A stretch of 64,000 bases of DNA from Bombyx mori (Eukaryota > Arthropoda > Insecta > Lepidoptera > Bombycidae), in NCBI RefSeq assembly GCF_030269925.1, contig NC_085121.1, forward strand, positions 7,705,501 to 7,769,500, read 5' to 3'. The translations under genes were made by a program, and so were the position numbers. Below are positions 59,766-64,000 of the stretch, piece after piece. The notes beneath the pieces were generated by a model. That model was given only the letters and a program-made list of their open reading frames with translations, was not told the origin of the DNA and did no database searches. Position 1 is the stretch's first letter. Each line of letters begins with the position of its first letter.

Positions 59766-60889
59766 AGACAATTACGTCATACGCCTTATCACTTTTTAAT
59801 GAAAACACCAGATTGGAAATGTTGAAACATTTTAATTTTAATATGTTTAAATTATGAATTATTTTCTATTGTGTATAGATAAACTCTTGCGTGTCAAATA
59901 ATTAAAATGAATGGGTTTGGTTGACATGTTATTAAATTATTTAATAATTTTTTAATTGATATTAATCTAATTAAAATTAAAGAAAAGTTCGAAGTAGTGT
60001 AGTGAAACATTTTAGTAAGTGAAATACATAAAATATCGGTTTTATTGTGTTACTAAATACTTGACGCTTTGAAACCATGCGTAGGTATATTGTATGATTG
60101 ATACTGTTTAAAATAAATATCAAACTACTGTCGATGTAAAGTAAATCGAAATGCAGTCGATGTAAAGTATATCTTTGAACCCATGAGGCCTTTAAAGAAA
60201 ATAATACTGTGATTAGTGTTTAGAAACTCATCAGTGAAAGTAGTCAAGTTGAATATATAATCAAGAAATAATTATATTTTAATAAGGCAAATTTAGATAC
60301 CCAAGACATCGTCTTATTAGAGATATAAATAATTTTAATTGGGCAATTTGCAATTATTTACATCATTAAAAAAATGTAACATAAGTGTATTGTGTGTTTA
60401 TCGACCATAAAATAAAAATAATTGTGAGCTAGATATAAGATCTCTGCTTTAGAATTAAGTATTGTTGCCGAATTTCATATCGTCGGGCCGAAATCAAATT
60501 TTAACCAAAATAAAGATGTACAGAATGGGTGTTCTAGAACGGCTTCCATCAAGAAGGAATAACGCCGTGTAATAAAAGACTAACTTGTACAATTTGTAGG
60601 TTTGTGTAGTCACCCTACTTATTTCAGCATAGAACCAATCAAGCCAGTCAGATTTAAATACCTGTAGGCTTCAGTAATCAGTCCATCAATTAACACAAGC
60701 TGTAACCGCATCTCTCCATCTTGATAGAGCAGAAAAGAAAGTTGTATACCCTAAACTCTGAATTTTAGGTTTTTTATATATTTTGTCTGTCCGATTACCT
60801 TAGAAATAAAAATAGTAAATTTATTGAACTAAATGCACCTAAACGACCTATAACGTACCTAAAAATAAAAAAAGAGATCAACGAACCAA
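59766..60889. other. Non-coding; one worn SINE piece
   Basis: Bases 60540-60680 resemble the SINE body ('gaaggaataacgccgtgtaat'). The rest is AT-rich with no gene. Confidence 0.4.
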
Positions 60890-61172
60890 AAAATCAAACC
60901 TGGAAAATTATAATTTGCGGAACTACTGGTGGTAAGACGTGTGAGTCCGCCCGGGAAGGTACCATTAGCCTGCTTATTTCTGCCGTGAAGCAGTAATGCG
61001 TTTTGGTAATTAACTATGAAGGTTGGGGCAGCCGTTGTACTATTTAAACTGAGACTTAAAACTCTTGTTTCAAGGTGGGTGGCGGCATTTTCGTTGTAGA
61101 TGAACTCCGGTAACCATTTAATACCAGGTGGGCCGTGAGATCGTCCATGCATTTAAGCAATAAATAAAAAAG
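60890..61172 (+). mobile_element. Diverged Bm1-type SINE, head missing
   Basis: 'aaatcaaacctggaaaatta' to 'tttaagcaataaataaaa', with an insertion near 61006 ('ggtaattaactatgaagg'). Confidence 0.75.
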
Positions 61173-61324
61173 ATAGTTTGTATTCATCATATGCTTGCAA
61201 ATGTTTTCTGTAAAAGTTTCTGGCCAAGCTTGATCTCGAACAAATAAGACAGTAGATCATTGTTCAGCTATGGGATCGAGCCTGTCTGTCTTTAAAAAAT
61301 AATATTCTTCACTACTTTTATTTG

Positions 61325-61598
61325 AGTCGTCTATTATCAAAGGTGGCAATCTGTGCATTTGGACAAAAAAAAATTATTGATATGTCAATACAGATTGATT
61401 TGAATATAATCGTCTCCTTCAAAGAATACGGTTCAAAACCTGCATTAAATAAAGGTTAATAGTTAACCTGTTATTTATCTAAGATGTCGTTCAGAAGAGT
61501 TTTGTGACTGCCAATGGAATACAAAGTCAATAATTCGTTTTTCTGATTTTCCAATGATTGTCCAAAAGTCACATTGCCGGCTTTGATAATAGACGACT
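61325..61598. mobile_element. 274 bp MITE with 41 bp terminal inverted repeats
   Basis: The left arm AGTCGTCTATTATCAAAGGT and the right arm, inverted, AGTCGTCTATTATCAAAGCC continue to matching 'ttggaca' ends about 41 bp in, with a few mismatches. Flanks share TATTT, a possible target duplication. No coding frame. Confidence 0.7.
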
Positions 61599-64000
61599 TA
61601 TTTAATAGACTCTTACCGACTGACTGACTCCCGAATTTCCAGCGGGAGAACTACATTACTGTTCTCCTTTGCTCTCAATATTGACTAATTCTTAATTTCA
61701 AAAATATATGTAATCTTTTAGGCCACGACGACTTCAAAAACCATCAGTTGTCCTGTATACGTTTTAAACCCGAAAATTTCAACGTTTTTTTTATAAGAAA
61801 GGAATTAATAAAACCTATTCCGGTGGACCGAATTGTGAGTCTAATGCATTCTCGAATTCATTTGAACACACACAAAAAAAATCATCAAAATCGGTACAGC
61901 CGCTTAGGGAGGAGTTCCCTAACATACATCCGTACAGTAGAATAATATATATTAAGATATACAATGAACTAGGTAAAAATGCTGAAACAAATAAAAATAA
62001 CTGAATTAATTACAATGATAAATAAAAAACATCGTTTTGCCGCGTGTGTATGTGTAAATAAGAGTTGTTACAGTTCGATAAAAGGCTTGAGGCCTAACAT
62101 CTCTTGAGCTGCTTCGCAAATGAATTCGGTGCCGTGAATGCAAATTAATCTAGTGATATCATTGCTTTTTTACGTTTTTTGTCATTATTTATCTTTTAAG
62201 GTCATTAAACATTCTATAAAACTTCGAAATAAACGGCACTTATACTAATCTTCCGCGATATACCTTGATGCCTTGTATTTTTTTTCTTTCTAAAAGGCGC
62301 TAGTTCTTGAGGTTTTGTCGTTAATGGTATGCAAAATAGATAAATCTATATCTTAAGCGCATTTATTCTCTATTTTAAATTTATTGCAATTTGTAAACTA
62401 CTTATTAAAGCTCGTAATTAATTATTATACATTATTAAAATTCCCTCATTTGGTTTGTAAAACACAGTGCAGGTACTTTATGTAGAGCAAACTAATTACT
62501 TACTTAGTTATAAAGCCGTTAAATAGAAAGTTATTTATAAATTTGTGGTCAAATTTAAATATGAAAATTAATGTGCTCCTTTTGAGCATTTAATGCACAA
62601 AAAGTATATCACCTATGCGAAGTGCTCGTAAGAAACGAATGATATTTAAATTAGTACTTAAGTTAGACATTTAAAAACTAAAGAACTTGTTTTGGAGTTT
62701 TAGCTAGCTGAATTAAGAAAATAAATTTCTATGATAACTCATAGAAAATTATTTCTTTTACCAAACAAGAATGATCAACAAGAGTGGGTTGTACTACTAT
62801 AGTGCTACTATAGTAAAAAATTGGGGTGTCACGAATACTCACATTTTGCAGTTTCTGAATAATGACCTATTCAAGCTGTGGCTGTTTCCCAATGGCCAAA
62901 TCCAATCAAATAATTTAAACTGGGTAATAGGTGTGGAAAAATTGAATTAAAACAGTTATAACTATTCATTTAAAGGAAAGGCAATATTAAATTCCCATTA
63001 CAGTGCGTAAAAAATATGGTAGTAATAATAAGAAATTCCTAAGAAAATCATAATTTTCTTTATACCCATTTCGTTTTGTTGCGGTTAGTGAGGCGTTCTC
63101 GTCTTGTGGCACGGAGTACATTTGTAACAGTTATTCGAGCTATTTCATAATGTTCCCCTGAAATAGAGACCCGTTATGCCGTGCCCATTTGCACTTGCCA
63201 CACGTTATCTCGATCACAAAAGCGCTCACGTAATAGTGCTCTTTGCAAATGCTTTGAACGATGCAAACTTGATTTTACTTTGTTGAGATGTTGATGACGA
63301 TACTCAGGATTTATCTTTCCTCCGTTGTCTTGAATTAATTAAGGGGTCTCTTTATATCCGAAATAGTTGTAATGAAAGTGAAAGATTTAAGGCCTTAGAA
63401 ACTTGTTTGTAATTGTTAACAAGTATTGAAGGGTTGGTACTATGTATATGAGTTCTTTTAACTTATGTCTTTAAAAATAACTGTGATATCAGTTCACGGC
63501 TTAGAGCTTAAAGCTTAATAGTGCATTTAATAATCGTGGATTTAAGCGGAATTATGTTCGGAAATCATATTAAAAAAAGTTCATGTTTATACGGATACTT
63601 AAAATTATCGAAATAGATTATTGCTTTAAATTGCAAATTAAGTTTAAGAATGCCACGTAAATATTTCAGTTATTTCACAGATACAATTCATAAATTTTTT
63701 GCAAGAATCTTGTAAAATATTGAATATCGACAGTTTATGCTGGATGTCCAAAGGCAACAATCTTATTCAGTTAATTATGGTAAGGTTATGATGATCATTT
63801 TGATCTAGCCTGAATTTATACTGATTTCGTAACATTCTTCAGACGAGCCAGAAGCATACGTGAGAAAATTCGCGTGTGAATTACTGTACGCAGTTATGGT
63901 CAATTATATGAATTGACAAATTGCTATTGAAAGGTTTTCAACCTTCGATGAATGCACGAATATGTTATGGTATTTTTTGGAATGTTGCAAATAGCGATTT
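61599..64000. other. Non-coding; small repeat remnants
   Basis: Bases about 61707-61735 match the SINE head in reverse ('ggccacgacgacttc'). Bases 62085-62140 ('ctcttgagctgcttcgc') match the retroelement-tail family. A GC-richer stretch near 63070-63250 is unassigned. A 65-codon frame at 61748-61945 looks like Helitron/LINE flank and not a gene. Confidence 0.4.

Overview
This window looks like nuclear DNA of a silkmoth (Bombyx mori or a close relative). It is AT-rich, has spliced genes with GT-AG introns, and is packed with repeats of the lepidopteran type. The commonest repeats are a tRNA-headed SINE of Bm1 type and the short 3' tails of a jockey-type LINE ending in GGCAATAAAA. The species call rests on recognising these repeat families by eye; no search was run.

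Two protein-coding genes can be reconstructed exon by exon. On the + strand, 25294-40506 holds twelve coding exons of an SLC7-family light-chain amino acid transporter, closest in remembered motifs to the b(0,+)-type transporter SLC7A9. Its 5' first exon or exons, with the start codon, could not be placed. On the - strand, 54647-48629 holds a complete twelve-exon Cdc73/parafibromin gene (hyrax in Drosophila), a subunit of the Paf1 complex, about 548 residues. The two genes converge, with about 8 kb of repeat-rich DNA between their 3' ends. All internal exon phases were checked and agree, and both products read through without stops.

Layout. 1-25 kb: no established gene; a 3.6 kb jockey-type LINE on the - strand (4695-8254) with separate endonuclease and reverse transcriptase frames, a possible solo LTR carrying a heat-shock-like promoter (13.5-13.95 kb), many SINEs, and one candidate TATA/initiator/signal-peptide first exon at 20.6 kb. 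25-40.5 kb: the transporter gene, whose introns carry Helitrons (including a tandem pair), MITEs and SINEs. 40.5-48.6 kb: a 1,023 bp hAT-type non-autonomous element with an 8 bp target duplication, an old LINE broken by a younger one, and a decayed mariner with its D,D34D triad visible. 48.6-54.65 kb: Cdc73, with a different tRNA-derived SINE in its last intron. 54.65-64 kb: two further inverted-repeat elements, fossils of an RTE-like LINE and a second mariner, and one candidate first coding exon at 57553.

The two genes have unrelated jobs (amino acid transport at the plasma membrane; transcription elongation in the nucleus) and nothing suggests they work together. I found no clearly new biological system. 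The more unusual observations are structural: the heat-shock-style promoter in a repeat, the tandem Helitron copies, the SINE carrying a perfect fold-back, and several elements nested in one another.
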